From Leptofilum sp041748655 (GTDB taxonomy: Bacteria; Chloroflexota; Anaerolineae; Promineifilales; Promineifilaceae), in NCBI GenBank assembly GCA_041748655.1, contig JBGTCV010000006.1, positions 1-64,000 on the forward strand: 64,000 nucleotides of DNA. The letters run 5' to 3'. The position numbers and the translations under genes were made by a program. Of this stretch, positions 7,000-15,079 are shown piece after piece. Each line of letters opens with the position of its first letter. Within the stretch, counting starts at the first letter, position 1. Below the pieces are notes generated by a model. It saw only the letters and a list, made by a program, of their open reading frames with translations, was not told the origin of the DNA and did no database searches.

Positions 7000-8646
7000 A
7001 TGTATGCAAGCACAAAGAAATTAACAGCCTGGTATCTGGGCATTGCCATGGGTGCCCTGTTTATTGGAGGCCTTTTTGGCCCCCTGCAAAAATTAGAACA
7101 CGTCGGTACTTCTGCCTTGAACGTTTATCCAGCATTACAGAATGTTGGGTTGAACAGCTATTACCAGGGGCTTACCATTCATGGTGTGCTCAATGTTCTG
7201 GTGTGGACAACTTTCTTCATTGTAGGGTTTCTTACCTTTGCCACAGTCCACAGTCTCAAGCGTGACTTGACCCACCCCAAACTCAACCTGGCCAGCCTGA
7301 TCATCATGAGTATTGGTCTGGTCATGGCGGCCGTACCCATTTTGATGAACCTGGCTACCGTACTTTTCACTTTTTATCCCCCGCTCCAGGCATCGCCCTT
7401 TTTCTATATCGGCCTGACTTTGGTTGTGGTTGGCTCCTGGGTCGCTGGCTGGAGTATGTTTCTTACATACCGCGCCTGGCGTAAAGAAAACCCCGGCGTG
7501 GAAACACCCTTCATTGCTTTGGCGTCGCTTATTACCATGGTAATGTGGCAGTTTGCCACCGTGGGTATTGCCACCGAAATGCTCTGGCTTATCATTCCCT
7601 GGTCGCTGGGCCTGGTTGAGACCATCGACCCTCAGCTGGCCCGAACATTCTTCTGGTTCACCGGGCATCCTATTGTTTACTTCTGGCTGCTGCCCGCCTA
7701 CATCTCCTGGTACGGCATGATTCCCAAGCAGGTTGGCGGAAAACTGTTCAGCGAGCCATTGGCCCGTCTGGTCTTTTGGCTGTTCCTGCTGTTGTCTATT
7801 CCGGTGGGGCTGCATCATCAATATCTGGATCCTGGTGTCCCTGCTGGCTGGAAGGTGCTACACGCTGTGCTGACCTATTCGCTATTTGTTCCCAGTGTGT
7901 TGACTGCATTTAACGTCATTGCCTCGATGGAAATTGGCGGACGGGCTCGTGGTGGTACTGGCCTGTTGGGTTGGATTCGTACTTTGCCCTGGGATAACCC
8001 ATCCTTTACGGCCCAAAATCTCGCCATGATTCTTTTTGCTTTTGGCGGCATTAGCGGCCTGACAAACGCTTCCTACAATTTGAATCTGGTCATTCACAAC
8101 ACGATGTGGATTCCTGGCCATTTTCATCTCACGGTAGGGTCTGGCGTGACGCTTTCCTTCTTTGGTATTGCTTACTGGCTGGTGCCAAAGCTGGCCAACA
8201 AGCCGCTGTTCAGCAAGAAAGTTGCCCTGTGGCAGGCCTGGACCTGGTTTGCGGGGATGCTGTTGATGTCCAACGGTTTGCACATTCTAGGGCTGAATTT
8301 TGGCTCGCCACGCCGCACCATGCTGGGGGTTGCTCCCTATGCATCGGCCGATTGGCAGCCGCTGTTGATTGAAGCTGCATTGGGGGGTATTATTCTGGGT
8401 GTAAGTGGTTTATTGTTCTATACTAATATGCTGGGCACGGTCTTTTCTAAGAAGAAGCTGACCGAGGAAATCGAGATGCCCGTGGCTGAATCATTGGAAG
8501 AAGGCCCGGCTCCAGCCTGGCTGGATTCGTGGCGACCCTGGATTGTGGCTACATTGGTGCTCATCGTCGTTTCTTACGGCCCAATATTAGTATATCTTAT
8601 CTCAAACCTGAATCTGACATCACCCGGTTTTAATAAATTGTGGTAA
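7000..8646 (+). CDS. Cytochrome c oxidase subunit I (ba3-type heme-copper oxidase)
   Basis: This 548-residue polytopic protein is the catalytic core that reduces O2 and pumps protons. Ligands are all visible: His61 (low-spin heme, TIHGVLN), the CuB loop GHPIVYFWLLP with His223 and cross-link Tyr227, CuB His272-His273 (HHQYLDPG), and GHFHLT with His374 (heme a3) and His376 (heme b). The CuA partner and YFWLLP loop place it in the B (ba3) family rather than cbb3 or NO reductase. The start is set by GGAGGTG 9 nt upstream; a GTG at 6985 is possible but would overlap ctaB. Confidence 0.95.
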   Translation: MYASTKKLTAWYLGIAMGALFIGGLFGPLQKLEHVGTSALNVYPALQNVGLNSYYQGLTIHGVLNVLVWTTFFIVGFLTFATVHSLKRDLTHPKLNLASLIIMSIGLVMAAVPILMNLATVLFTFYPPLQASPFFYIGLTLVVVGSWVAGWSMFLTYRAWRKENPGVETPFIALASLITMVMWQFATVGIATEMLWLIIPWSLGLVETIDPQLARTFFWFTGHPIVYFWLLPAYISWYGMIPKQVGGKLFSEPLARLVFWLFLLLSIPVGLHHQYLDPGVPAGWKVLHAVLTYSLFVPSVLTAFNVIASMEIGGRARGGTGLLGWIRTLPWDNPSFTAQNLAMILFAFGGISGLTNASYNLNLVIHNTMWIPGHFHLTVGSGVTLSFFGIAYWLVPKLANKPLFSKKVALWQAWTWFAGMLLMSNGLHILGLNFGSPRRTMLGVAPYASADWQPLLIEAALGGIILGVSGLLFYTNMLGTVFSKKKLTEEIEMPVAESLEEGPAPAWLDSWRPWIVATLVLIVVSYGPILVYLISNLNLTSPGFNKLW

Positions 8647-8657
8647 TGTAGAGGTGA

Positions 8658-8693
8658 ATCTAGCCTGTTTAACCAGATCCAAATAGGCTAGAT
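8658..8693 (+). repeat. Hairpin between oxidase subunit I and cytochrome c genes
   Basis: A perfect 9-bp inverted repeat (ATCTAGCCT/AGGCTAGAT) with an 18-nt loop lies 11 bp after the subunit I stop. It has no U-tract, so it is more likely an mRNA-stabilising or processing hairpin than a terminator. Confidence 0.55.
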
Positions 8694-8725
8694 AAAACAT
8701 TTAATACATATTGGAGGTCGCGTCA

Positions 8726-9154
8726 ATGCGAAAAATAACGTTAACGATTTTATTACTTCTGCTGCTCTCTTTTGGGCTGGCTGCCTGTGGTGGCGGTGAT
8801 GAACCAGCTGCCCCGAGTGGTGGTGAAACCAGCTCTGTAGGGAATGTTGCCAACGGAGAACGCCTGTTTAAGCAGACTTTGATTGGCGCAGCCAGCGCAC
8901 CTGGTTGCATTACCTGTCACTCTTTGGAGCCAGGTGTGGTACTCGTTGGTCCATCCCATTCTGATATTGGTGCCCGGGCCGAAACGGCCGTTCCCGGCAT
9001 GTCTGCTGAAGATTATTTGCGGCAATCCATTGTGGAACCCAATGCCGAAATCACCGACGGGTATACTGAAGGCGTGATGTACCAAAACTACGGTACAGAG
9101 CTAACCAACACCCAAATCAATGATTTGGTTGCCTTTATGCTCACCTTGAAGTAA
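8726..9154 (+). CDS. Lipoprotein mono-heme cytochrome c
   Basis: This 142-residue protein has a signal peptide with lipobox LAAC (lipid Cys21) and a Ser/Gly/Glu-rich linker. One heme motif, CITCH (Cys61, Cys64, His65), is present, and Met118 (GVMYQ) is a likely sixth ligand. It is expected to sit on the outer face of the cytoplasmic membrane and hand electrons to CuA of subunit II. It lies 79 bp after subunit I with GGAGGTCG upstream of the ATG, so it is the natural electron donor of this oxidase. The next gene encodes a cytochrome b fusion that may reduce it. Confidence 0.9.
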   Translation: MRKITLTILLLLLLSFGLAACGGGDEPAAPSGGETSSVGNVANGERLFKQTLIGAASAPGCITCHSLEPGVVLVGPSHSDIGARAETAVPGMSAEDYLRQSIVEPNAEITDGYTEGVMYQNYGTELTNTQINDLVAFMLTLK

Positions 9155-9176
9155 GCGTCGAATCAAGATTTGTTTA

Positions 9177-9217
9177 GAGTGGGTGAGTGAAGATTGATAA
9201 TTTCCACTCACCCACTC
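9177..9217. repeat. Heptamer-type hairpin (GAGTGGG / CCCACTC)
   Basis: Perfect 13-bp arms (9177-9189 and 9205-9217) are built from GAGTGGGT-like units around a 15-nt AT-rich loop, 22 bp after the cytochrome c stop. There is no U-run. It belongs to the same low-complexity hairpin class seen at other gene ends, such as 21950-21985 and 56156-56206. Confidence 0.75.
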
Positions 9218-9312
9218 GCTATTCTCCAAAACAAGCCGCTCACTGACTTTTACCACCTGATGGGGGAGCAGACCAGAACCTGACGTCTGCCTCAGCAAAC
9301 TGCCACAACACC

Positions 9313-11580
9313 ATGCCAAGATTAAACAATAAAGAGCCAGAACTTCTGCCGGGAGCCGTGCTGGAGGAAGATTGCCAGACGGTGACGCTGGCTGAAAGTG
9401 CCACCATTGAGCAAGAGAATGATGACGACCCTGATCACGAACATGATGTGACCTGGACGGCCGTTTCCCAAAGTTCCGGCGCTGATGTCGATGCTCTGGC
9501 TGGCTGGCAGCGCAAGCCAGCTCCCTGGGCGGTTTGGCTGGAATGGCTGGCTTTGGCAGTAGAACGGCCGTTTACCAAACTGATCGGCACCCCTCAACTC
9601 AACCCCTTTTACCATACCGGCACCATTGCTACCTACCTCACCCTGGTGGTTGGCCTCACTGGCTTCTACATTTTCCTCTTTTACAAATACGGCTTTGAAG
9701 AATCCTATCTGGCCGTGCTGCGTATGGACGAGCAGTTTATTGCCCGCACCATGCGTGCTGTCCATCGCTACGCCTCTGGCGCACTGGTAATCACCACGCT
9801 GCTGCACGCCTACCGTACCCTTTTCATGGAGCGGTTTCGGGGGCAGCGCTGGCTGGCCTGGGTTACGGGCATTGTCCTGACGGTGATTATCTGGCTGGCA
9901 GGCGTTACCGGCTACTGGCTGGTGTGGGACAGCCGCGCCCAGCTTATCACCGATGGCTTCGTCCGCTTTTTGCAGCGCTTCACCCCGTGGGCCGATGGCT
10001 TTGTGCTGTGGCTAACCCGCGCTGAAATCAGCGGCAACAGCTGGCCGGTTATGCTGCTCATTTTAACCGTCCATGTCCTGCTTTTTCTGGTGGTGGCCTA
10101 CTTTTTCTACCTGCATATTCGCCGCCTGAACCGGGCCAAATGGCTGCCAGAAATGCATTGGGTGATTGGGGCAACGGCCGTTCTCATTCTCGTCTCCATC
10201 TTTTTACCACTGCGCAACCTGCCCGCCGCCAGCAGCCTGCAACTGCCCGAAAGCATCACGCTCGATCCGCTGTTCCTCTTTTATTTGCCGTTGGAAGGGG
10301 GCGTGGCGGCTCCCTGGCTGTGGGGTGGCCTGGCAGCCGTTACGGCCGTTGCCCTTGCCCTGCCCTGGATTACCCGCGACCGTTCCGTGGCCGAAGCCGC
10401 CGGAGCCAAATCGGTCGGGCTGCCGGTGGTCAACATCATGATGGATCGCTGCACCGGCTGCACCAAATGTGCCCTCGATTGCCCTTATGGCGCGATTGAG
10501 ATGGTGGAGCGGCACGACGGCAAGCCGCACAAATTTATCGCCATTACGGACCCCAAGCTGTGCGTTTCCTGCGGCATTTGCGTGGGCTCCTGCGACGGCG
10601 TGGCGGTATCGTTGGGCAATACGCCGCCAGAGCTGCTGTGGGATGTGGTTTCCATGCGCCTGACAATGGCCAAAGCCAAAGCGCCAGAGCAGCCAATCAA
10701 GCTGGTTTTTACTTGTGATCGGCACGCGGCTCAGGGGGCACGGCCGTTTTTAGCCCAAGATGGCCCGGTAATGGTGGCGGAAACGGCCGTTGAAATTGTC
10801 ACCGTCCCGTGCGTGGGCACCCTGCCGCCCGATATGATGGTGCGTGCGCTGAATGCCGGGGCCAGCGACATCCAGGTCATCGGCTGCCCGCCAGAAGATT
10901 GCCGCAACCGGGAAGGCAACCTGTGGACGGAAAAACGGTTGACGCGGCAGCGCGTCCCCCGCCTGAATCGGGCCTATGCCAACGCCCCCATCACCGCCGC
11001 CTGGGTGGCCCCAGACGATTTTGCCACCGCGCTCACAGCGCCGCTCACCGCGCCGCCGCCCGCTGCGGCATCTCCTGAAGCGAAGCCAGATTTCATGGCC
11101 GCTCGCCAGATGTTTCCCAACATTTCGCGGCGCAGCCTGGCTGTGTTGTTTGGGCTGATGGTGTTGGTGCTGCTGGTTCAGGTCTTTTTGACCGATGTGC
11201 CGTTTAGCTCTCGCGTGGCAGTGGACACCGCCGTGGTACGGGTGCTGGTGGAAGACCCCACGACGCCGTTTAACCGCACCGGGGCATTTGCACTGCCGGA
11301 ACGGCCGTTACACCTCCGTCTAGAGCTAGATGGCGAAATTTTGGCTGAAGAGAACTATGAACCGGCCATCTTTTTTAGCCAACCGGTTGCCCCATTCATT
11401 GCCGAGCTGCAAATTGCGCCGGGCAGCCACTACCTCCGCCTCGCCTTTGTCGATGAGCAGGCGCAATCCACGATTCTGCTGCACGAAGCGAACATCGATT
11501 TAGCCCCCGGTGAGATTCTGCGCATTATCTACAATCCGTTATCCAGTACCCCTTGCAAGGGCAACAGCTGCTTGCAGTAA
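9313..11580 (+). CDS. Fusion: diheme cytochrome b, 2x[4Fe-4S] ferredoxin, MvhD-like domain, extracytoplasmic tail
   Basis: This 755-residue fusion has an acidic N-terminal arm (1-65) and a cytochrome b/b6 N-terminal domain (about 75-270). Its two heme-ligand pairs, His151/165 and His254/268, are each 14 residues apart. Two more helices (about 283-300, 334-351) follow. Two [4Fe-4S] motifs come next: Cys380, 383, 386, 390 and Cys417, 420, 423, 427. An MvhD/hydrogenase-delta-like domain (about 463-550) has Cys468, 500, 525 and 530. A final helix (608-627) leads to an extracytoplasmic beta-rich domain ending in CKGNSC. Six helices before the ferredoxin put the clusters in the cytosol. It could link ferredoxin or HdrA-type donors to quinone or the neighbouring cytochrome c. 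No Rieske gene is near. The ribosome-binding site is weak. Confidence 0.85.
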   Translation: MPRLNNKEPELLPGAVLEEDCQTVTLAESATIEQENDDDPDHEHDVTWTAVSQSSGADVDALAGWQRKPAPWAVWLEWLALAVERPFTKLIGTPQLNPFYHTGTIATYLTLVVGLTGFYIFLFYKYGFEESYLAVLRMDEQFIARTMRAVHRYASGALVITTLLHAYRTLFMERFRGQRWLAWVTGIVLTVIIWLAGVTGYWLVWDSRAQLITDGFVRFLQRFTPWADGFVLWLTRAEISGNSWPVMLLILTVHVLLFLVVAYFFYLHIRRLNRAKWLPEMHWVIGATAVLILVSIFLPLRNLPAASSLQLPESITLDPLFLFYLPLEGGVAAPWLWGGLAAVTAVALALPWITRDRSVAEAAGAKSVGLPVVNIMMDRCTGCTKCALDCPYGAIEMVERHDGKPHKFIAITDPKLCVSCGICVGSCDGVAVSLGNTPPELLWDVVSMRLTMAKAKAPEQPIKLVFTCDRHAAQGARPFLAQDGPVMVAETAVEIVTVPCVGTLPPDMMVRALNAGASDIQVIGCPPEDCRNREGNLWTEKRLTRQRVPRLNRAYANAPITAAWVAPDDFATALTAPLTAPPPAAASPEAKPDFMAARQMFPNISRRSLAVLFGLMVLVLLVQVFLTDVPFSSRVAVDTAVVRVLVEDPTTPFNRTGAFALPERPLHLRLELDGEILAEENYEPAIFFSQPVAPFIAELQIAPGSHYLRLAFVDEQAQSTILLHEANIDLAPGEILRIIYNPLSSTPCKGNSCLQ

Positions 11581-12099
11581 CTTGCTTTGACCATCGCTCA
11601 GTTTCCAGTTGGTAACCTCACGGATTGGCCGGAAGCTGGCGCTGGTAACGTAGGCATCTTCCTTCACGGCGGCTGGATCGAAATGGACTGCCTGGGCAGC
11701 AAAAATGGCCCAGAAGAAGTGCGGATGAGGGTAGGGATAGCCGTCTGGTTTGGTGGTAAGATGTTGAAAGTGGGTGAAGCCGATAACGGCCGTATCCCGC
11801 ACCGACCAGCCTGTTTCCTCGCCAATTTCCCGGTGTAATGTTTCCAGTACGGTTTCACCCGGTTCCCGCCGCCCGCCAGGAATGATGTACGGCTCATTCT
11901 GATGATCTTGAATCACCATGACCTCATCGCCGTGCAGGAGGATGACCCGCGCTGAGCTGATCAGCTCGTCTGGCGGCAGAGTGGGGCAGAGGTAGGTTTG
12001 CTGCTGTAAGAGAAGCGGATTGTTTTGCCATTGCCAGGTGGGGTGAGTTTGAGCAACGGCCGTTTGTTCTCGCAGAAACTCTTCCAAAGGTGAAGTCAT
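11539..12099 (-). CDS. Nudix hydrolase
   Basis: This 186-residue protein has a complete Nudix box at residues 75-98: G76-x5-E82-x7-R90-E91-x2-E94-E95-x-G97-W98. Nudix enzymes hydrolyse nucleoside diphosphates linked to another group, and the substrate here cannot be read from sequence. The preceding strand IIPGGR is typical. It is convergent with the cytochrome b fusion, and the last 42 bases of the two genes overlap antisense. The start at 12099 has AAGGGGAA upstream. Confidence 0.85.
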   Translation of the reverse strand: MTSPLEEFLREQTAVAQTHPTWQWQNNPLLLQQQTYLCPTLPPDELISSARVILLHGDEVMVIQDHQNEPYIIPGGRREPGETVLETLHREIGEETGWSVRDTAVIGFTHFQHLTTKPDGYPYPHPHFFWAIFAAQAVHFDPAAVKEDAYVTSASFRPIREVTNWKLSDGQSKLLQAAVALARGTG

Positions 12100-12162
12100 C
12101 TGGTTATTCCCCTTATAAACCTGTATAATGCCCTAAATTTAATACAAAATATGGTGCTAAAT

Positions 12163-12438
12163 ATGACTACAAAAATAATGCCAATTAGCGACTTGCGTCG
12201 CCAAACCAGCAAGATCATTCAGACACTTCGTGATAGTGGCGACGTGGTTTACATTACATAACATGGCCGTCCTGCGGCCGTTCTAGTGGATTACGAAGCA
12301 TATGAAACATTACTGGCTCAACTCGAAGACCTGGCTGATCTGGCCAGCCTCGAAGCGGCTGAAAGTGAACCTGATCGTGATTACGAAGCATTTTTGGCCG
12401 AAATGAATTCCGAGAGTTCAGATTCTGATAGTCATTAA
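12163..12438 (+). pseudogene. Phd/YefM-type antitoxin gene interrupted by a stop codon
   Basis: Read through one stop, this encodes 91 residues with the YefM/Phd pattern: ISDLRRQTSKIIQTLRDSGDVVYIT-x-HGRPAAVLVDYEAYETLL. The x position, where the family has Gln, is TAA at 12259-12261, a single C-to-T change from CAA. Everything after it stays in frame to the TAA at 12436. The product would be a 32-residue fragment. An in-frame ATG at 12151 is an alternative start. Antitoxins of this family bind their own promoter and neutralise RelE/Doc-type toxins. Only a remnant of a possible toxin follows. Confidence 0.75.
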
Positions 12439-12452
12439 GGTAAATATGAGCA

Positions 12453-12479
12453 ATGTATTCACTAAAAATCAAATTGTGA
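12453..12479 (+). pseudogene. Possible remnant of a RelE/ParE-type toxin start
   Basis: Fourteen bases after the antitoxin stop, an ATG opens MYSLKIKL and then a stop. That resembles the first residues of RelE/ParE toxins, which commonly follow YefM-like antitoxins. Nothing toxin-like continues in any frame before the DUF1638 gene ends at 12502. The match is only eight residues, so this is suggestive. Confidence 0.3.
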
Positions 12480-12501
12480 GGGTTCGTCATCGACGAGACG
12501 T

Positions 12502-13095
12502 TTACAGCGACTGATCACGATTCATCATCGCCACGAGGCGTTCTTCCAGCAGGCCATACCCCGTTTCGCGTACTTCCAGGCGCAGCCCCAGGTAGTCGGC
12601 GGCGTGCTGCGCCTGGGCGATGAGCTCCGGGTCCGGGTTTTGCGCCATGTAGACAATGCGCTTGTAGTTGCGGAAATATTCATCCTTCAGCTGGGGGAAG
12701 CGATCCAGCCCCAATCCCTTCAAAATGGTGCCGCGAAAGCCGCGCACCAAAAAATCGGTCAGGAAGAAGGTGCCTGGTTCCTCGTCCATCAATTCCTGAA
12801 AGGCGGTGCCGCCGTACATTTCGTAGCAGTGTGGGCCGTCGATGCGCTCCAGATTGTATTTGGCGGCCAGCTTGTCTACTGCGCCCTGCGAGCCGCAGTC
12901 GCCAAAGCCAATCAGCACCCGGTCGAACCGGTCGCGGATTTCCAGGTAGCGCTTTTCCACGTCGGGGGCGATGCGCTCCGGGAACATGTGGTCCAGCGCC
13001 GAAATGCCAAACACCTCAGCATCCCAGCCGTGTTTTTGCACAATGTCCAGTATTTCGCGGGCCAGCGCCCCGCAGAAGATAATAGCCGTTTTCAT
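12502..13095 (-). CDS. DUF1638 domain-containing protein
   Basis: This cytosolic protein of 197 residues fits DUF1638: FCGALAREI near the start, LIGFGDCGS in the middle, and GPHCYEMYGG with conserved Cys and His. DUF1638 genes often sit beside MttB-type methyltransferases and corrinoid proteins, as here. The enzymatic role is not established. The ATG at 13095 overlaps the preceding gene's TGA by four bases (ATGA), so the two are translationally coupled; a GTG at 13104 is an alternative start. The ribosome-binding site lies inside the upstream gene. Confidence 0.8.
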   Translation of the reverse strand: MKTAIIFCGALAREILDIVQKHGWDAEVFGISALDHMFPERIAPDVEKRYLEIRDRFDRVLIGFGDCGSQGAVDKLAAKYNLERIDGPHCYEMYGGTAFQELMDEEPGTFFLTDFLVRGFRGTILKGLGLDRFPQLKDEYFRNYKRIVYMAQNPDPELIAQAQHAADYLGLRLEVRETGYGLLEERLVAMMNRDQSL

Positions 13096-13460
13096 TTCAG
13101 CCACCCTTCGCCCAACAAGGGGAAAGCGACAACTTCCAAAACGCCCCCTTTACGGCCGTATGCCATTTGTGCCGTATTGGCATGATAATCACAAAGAGAA
13201 AATTCAACCCGGTCGTGGTCATGGTATTTGATGATGAGATAGGTGGTGGCCGGTTTGCCGCAGTCGGCACAGGGAGGAACTTCGTTGATGAGCCGATCAA
13301 GTTCTGTTTGGGGGATGGTGATGATGTCGTTGTGGGTAACGGCCGTCAGGCTCCCGCGCCGAATCCGGGCAAATAGGTTGGCAGGGGTGATGCCCGTGCC
13401 TAAATAATCGGCCGCCTCCGCACAAGAAAACAGTTTTTCTGATTGTTTGTCACTATTCAT
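13092..13460 (-). CDS. Small HTH (excisionase/MerR-like) protein with a zinc-ribbon-like tail
   Basis: This 122-residue protein starts at MNSDKQSEKLF. Residues about 10-60 (CAEAADYLG...IRRGSLTAV...IPQTELDRLI) resemble the winged HTH_17/excisionase fold used for DNA or regulator binding. The second half has CADCGKP and CDYH spaced about 30 residues apart, a plausible Cys3His zinc site. The frame is open upstream to 13526, but that would run into the hairpin at 13480-13546, so the internal ATG is chosen. It is coupled to DUF1638 and sits downstream of the MttB homolog, so it may regulate that module. Function is uncertain. Confidence 0.6.
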   Translation of the reverse strand: MNSDKQSEKLFSCAEAADYLGTGITPANLFARIRRGSLTAVTHNDIITIPQTELDRLINEVPPCADCGKPATTYLIIKYHDHDRVEFSLCDYHANTAQMAYGRKGGVLEVVAFPLLGEGWLK

Positions 13461-13479
13461 CAATTTATGCCTACATATT

Positions 13480-13546
13480 TGAGGAGAAAGCATCCTCAGA
13501 TGCGTCTTGGATAGAACCGTTCGCATCTGAGGATGCTCACTCCTCA
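13480..13546. repeat. Long imperfect palindrome at the end of the MttB homolog gene
   Basis: A perfect 16-bp inverted repeat (13489-13504 and 13522-13537, AGCATCCTCAGATGCG) is extended by a further 7 bp (TGAGGAG/CTCCTCA) after a 2x2 internal loop. The whole stem is about 23 bp with a 17-nt loop. It includes the MttB stop codon in its outer stem. It has no U-tract and may act as an mRNA barrier or a mobile-palindrome remnant. Confidence 0.8.
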
Positions 13547-15076
13547 GGACGAGTTTGATGGTAGCAAGATATTGAACCTTTCGCGAATAGCGGCGTCGAC
13601 TGCGGCGGGCAGCGGGGTGGGTTGGTGGGTTTTGAGCAGATGTTTGGCTTTGCGCCGGGCGGCCTGGCGCATGTCCAGGCTGCCGTTGGCCTGCCAGCTG
13701 TCGCGACTTTGGCGATCGGCCGTGTGCGGATAGTAAAATTCGGTGTTCATCAGCGCCAGGCTTTGCTGCGTGCCCAAAAAATGACCTTCGCCATTCACCA
13801 CCTGTTCGATAACGTCCAGCGAAAGTGTTTCGTCGGTGACCTCAATGCCGCGCACCAGACGCATAATATTGCCGTTGATGTCATCGTCGATGACAAACTG
13901 CTCGTAGGCCACCGTGAGCATCGACTCCAAAAAACCGGCAGAGTGGTGGATGTAGTTGGCTCCGGCCAGCGCCGCCGCCGCGCCGGTGATCCCTTTTTCG
14001 TAGCCTGCCTGCACGTCTGGCAGCTTGGCGTCGCTGAGGCCGGAGGAGTTGTAGACGGGTAGATTGCAATGCTGGCCAAGCTGGGCCACGGCCGCATTCA
14101 TCAAGGCAAATTCGGCCGCGCCGCCCACAAAGTTGCCGGTACGCAAATCGGAGACGGAGGGGACATAGCCCAGCACGACGGGCGTGCCGGGCTTCACCAG
14201 CTGGCAGTAAGTGAGGCCAGACAGTTCTTCGGCGTGGATTTGCACCAGGGTTCCGGCCAGAGCGGCAGGGCTGGTGGCCCCGGCCTGTGGCGCGCTGGAG
14301 AGAAAGACGGGCATCTCCTGTCGCACCACCTCGGTGAGCACTTCTACGGTTTCAGCGGCAAAGCGCAGCGGGCTAACGGTCCAGCTGGTGATGAAGGAGA
14401 GAAACGGCCGTTCCCTCAGTTCATCCCACCCGCCTGCAACCATCTCACCTAATTCCAGCACCTCATGCAGTGATTGTACGGTAAAACAGTTGCCCGTAAC
14501 GTGCTTGGTAGTGCTGCTCAGGGCAGCATAGTAGGTGTTCAGGTCAAGGTCGGCGCTGGGAATGTCGCGGGCGACACAGGTGCGCAGGTAAAAATGGATA
14601 TTGCCCAATGCATCCACCAGCCGGCCCACGTCGGCCACGTCGCGCAGGGTGGATTCCCGCACCTGCTGGCTGTCTAGATCCAAAATTTTGACGGCCGCGC
14701 CGCCGGTGCCCATGTAAACACGCTGCCCGCCCAGGCGCATGTCGTGCCTGGGGTTTCGCCCAGCCAGAAAAACTTCGTTTTGGGCGGTTTCCAGGGCGCT
14801 GCTGACAAGCTGGCGAGGGATGTAGAGGCGGTTGCGGGCGGTATCAATTTTGGCTCCGGCCGCCTGCCAGATATCGCGGCATTCGGAGGGCTGAACCTCA
14901 ATGCCGATTTTTTCCAGCACGTCCAATGAGGCATTGTGAATGCGGGCGATGTCGGCGTCTTGGAGGGGGCGATACCAGCCGCCGCTGGCTCCTGGGGAGA
15001 CGACTGGTTGAGACGGCCGTTCTCCAGCAGGCTCCAGTCGTTGGCGGCGGGTTCGCTTCCTCTCAGGTATGGGCAA
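13544..15076 (-). CDS. Trimethylamine methyltransferase family protein (non-pyrrolysine MttB homolog)
   Basis: This 510-residue protein is related to MttB, which moves a methyl group from a methylamine to a corrinoid protein. The frame is open with no in-frame UAG, so it lacks pyrrolysine and belongs with glycine-betaine-type MtgB homologs or other demethylases. Recognisable stretches are an N-terminal HNASLDVLEKIGIEV and YVPSVSDLRTGNFVGGA in the middle. The start codon appears to be TTG, 3 nt after the homocysteine methyltransferase stop, and no nearby ATG exists. No corrinoid protein gene lies in the window, so the acceptor is unknown. It is in an operon with the genes at 15080 and 12502-13460. 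Confidence 0.85.
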   Translation of the reverse strand: MPIPERKRTRRQRLEPAGERPSQPVVSPGASGGWYRPLQDADIARIHNASLDVLEKIGIEVQPSECRDIWQAAGAKIDTARNRLYIPRQLVSSALETAQNEVFLAGRNPRHDMRLGGQRVYMGTGGAAVKILDLDSQQVRESTLRDVADVGRLVDALGNIHFYLRTCVARDIPSADLDLNTYYAALSSTTKHVTGNCFTVQSLHEVLELGEMVAGGWDELRERPFLSFITSWTVSPLRFAAETVEVLTEVVRQEMPVFLSSAPQAGATSPAALAGTLVQIHAEELSGLTYCQLVKPGTPVVLGYVPSVSDLRTGNFVGGAAEFALMNAAVAQLGQHCNLPVYNSSGLSDAKLPDVQAGYEKGITGAAAALAGANYIHHSAGFLESMLTVAYEQFVIDDDINGNIMRLVRGIEVTDETLSLDVIEQVVNGEGHFLGTQQSLALMNTEFYYPHTADRQSRDSWQANGSLDMRQAARRKAKHLLKTHQPTPLPAAVDAAIRERFNILLPSNSS

Positions 15077-15079
15077 GGG

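Noticed and set aside
7000..8646. NO reductase or cbb3 oxidase
   Set aside because: The CuA ligands in the adjacent subunit II, the HPxVY cross-link tyrosine and subunit IIa identify a ba3-type O2 reductase.
13544..15076. Pyrrolysine-containing MttB
   Set aside because: The frame has no in-frame UAG, and length and motifs fit the non-pyrrolysine branch.
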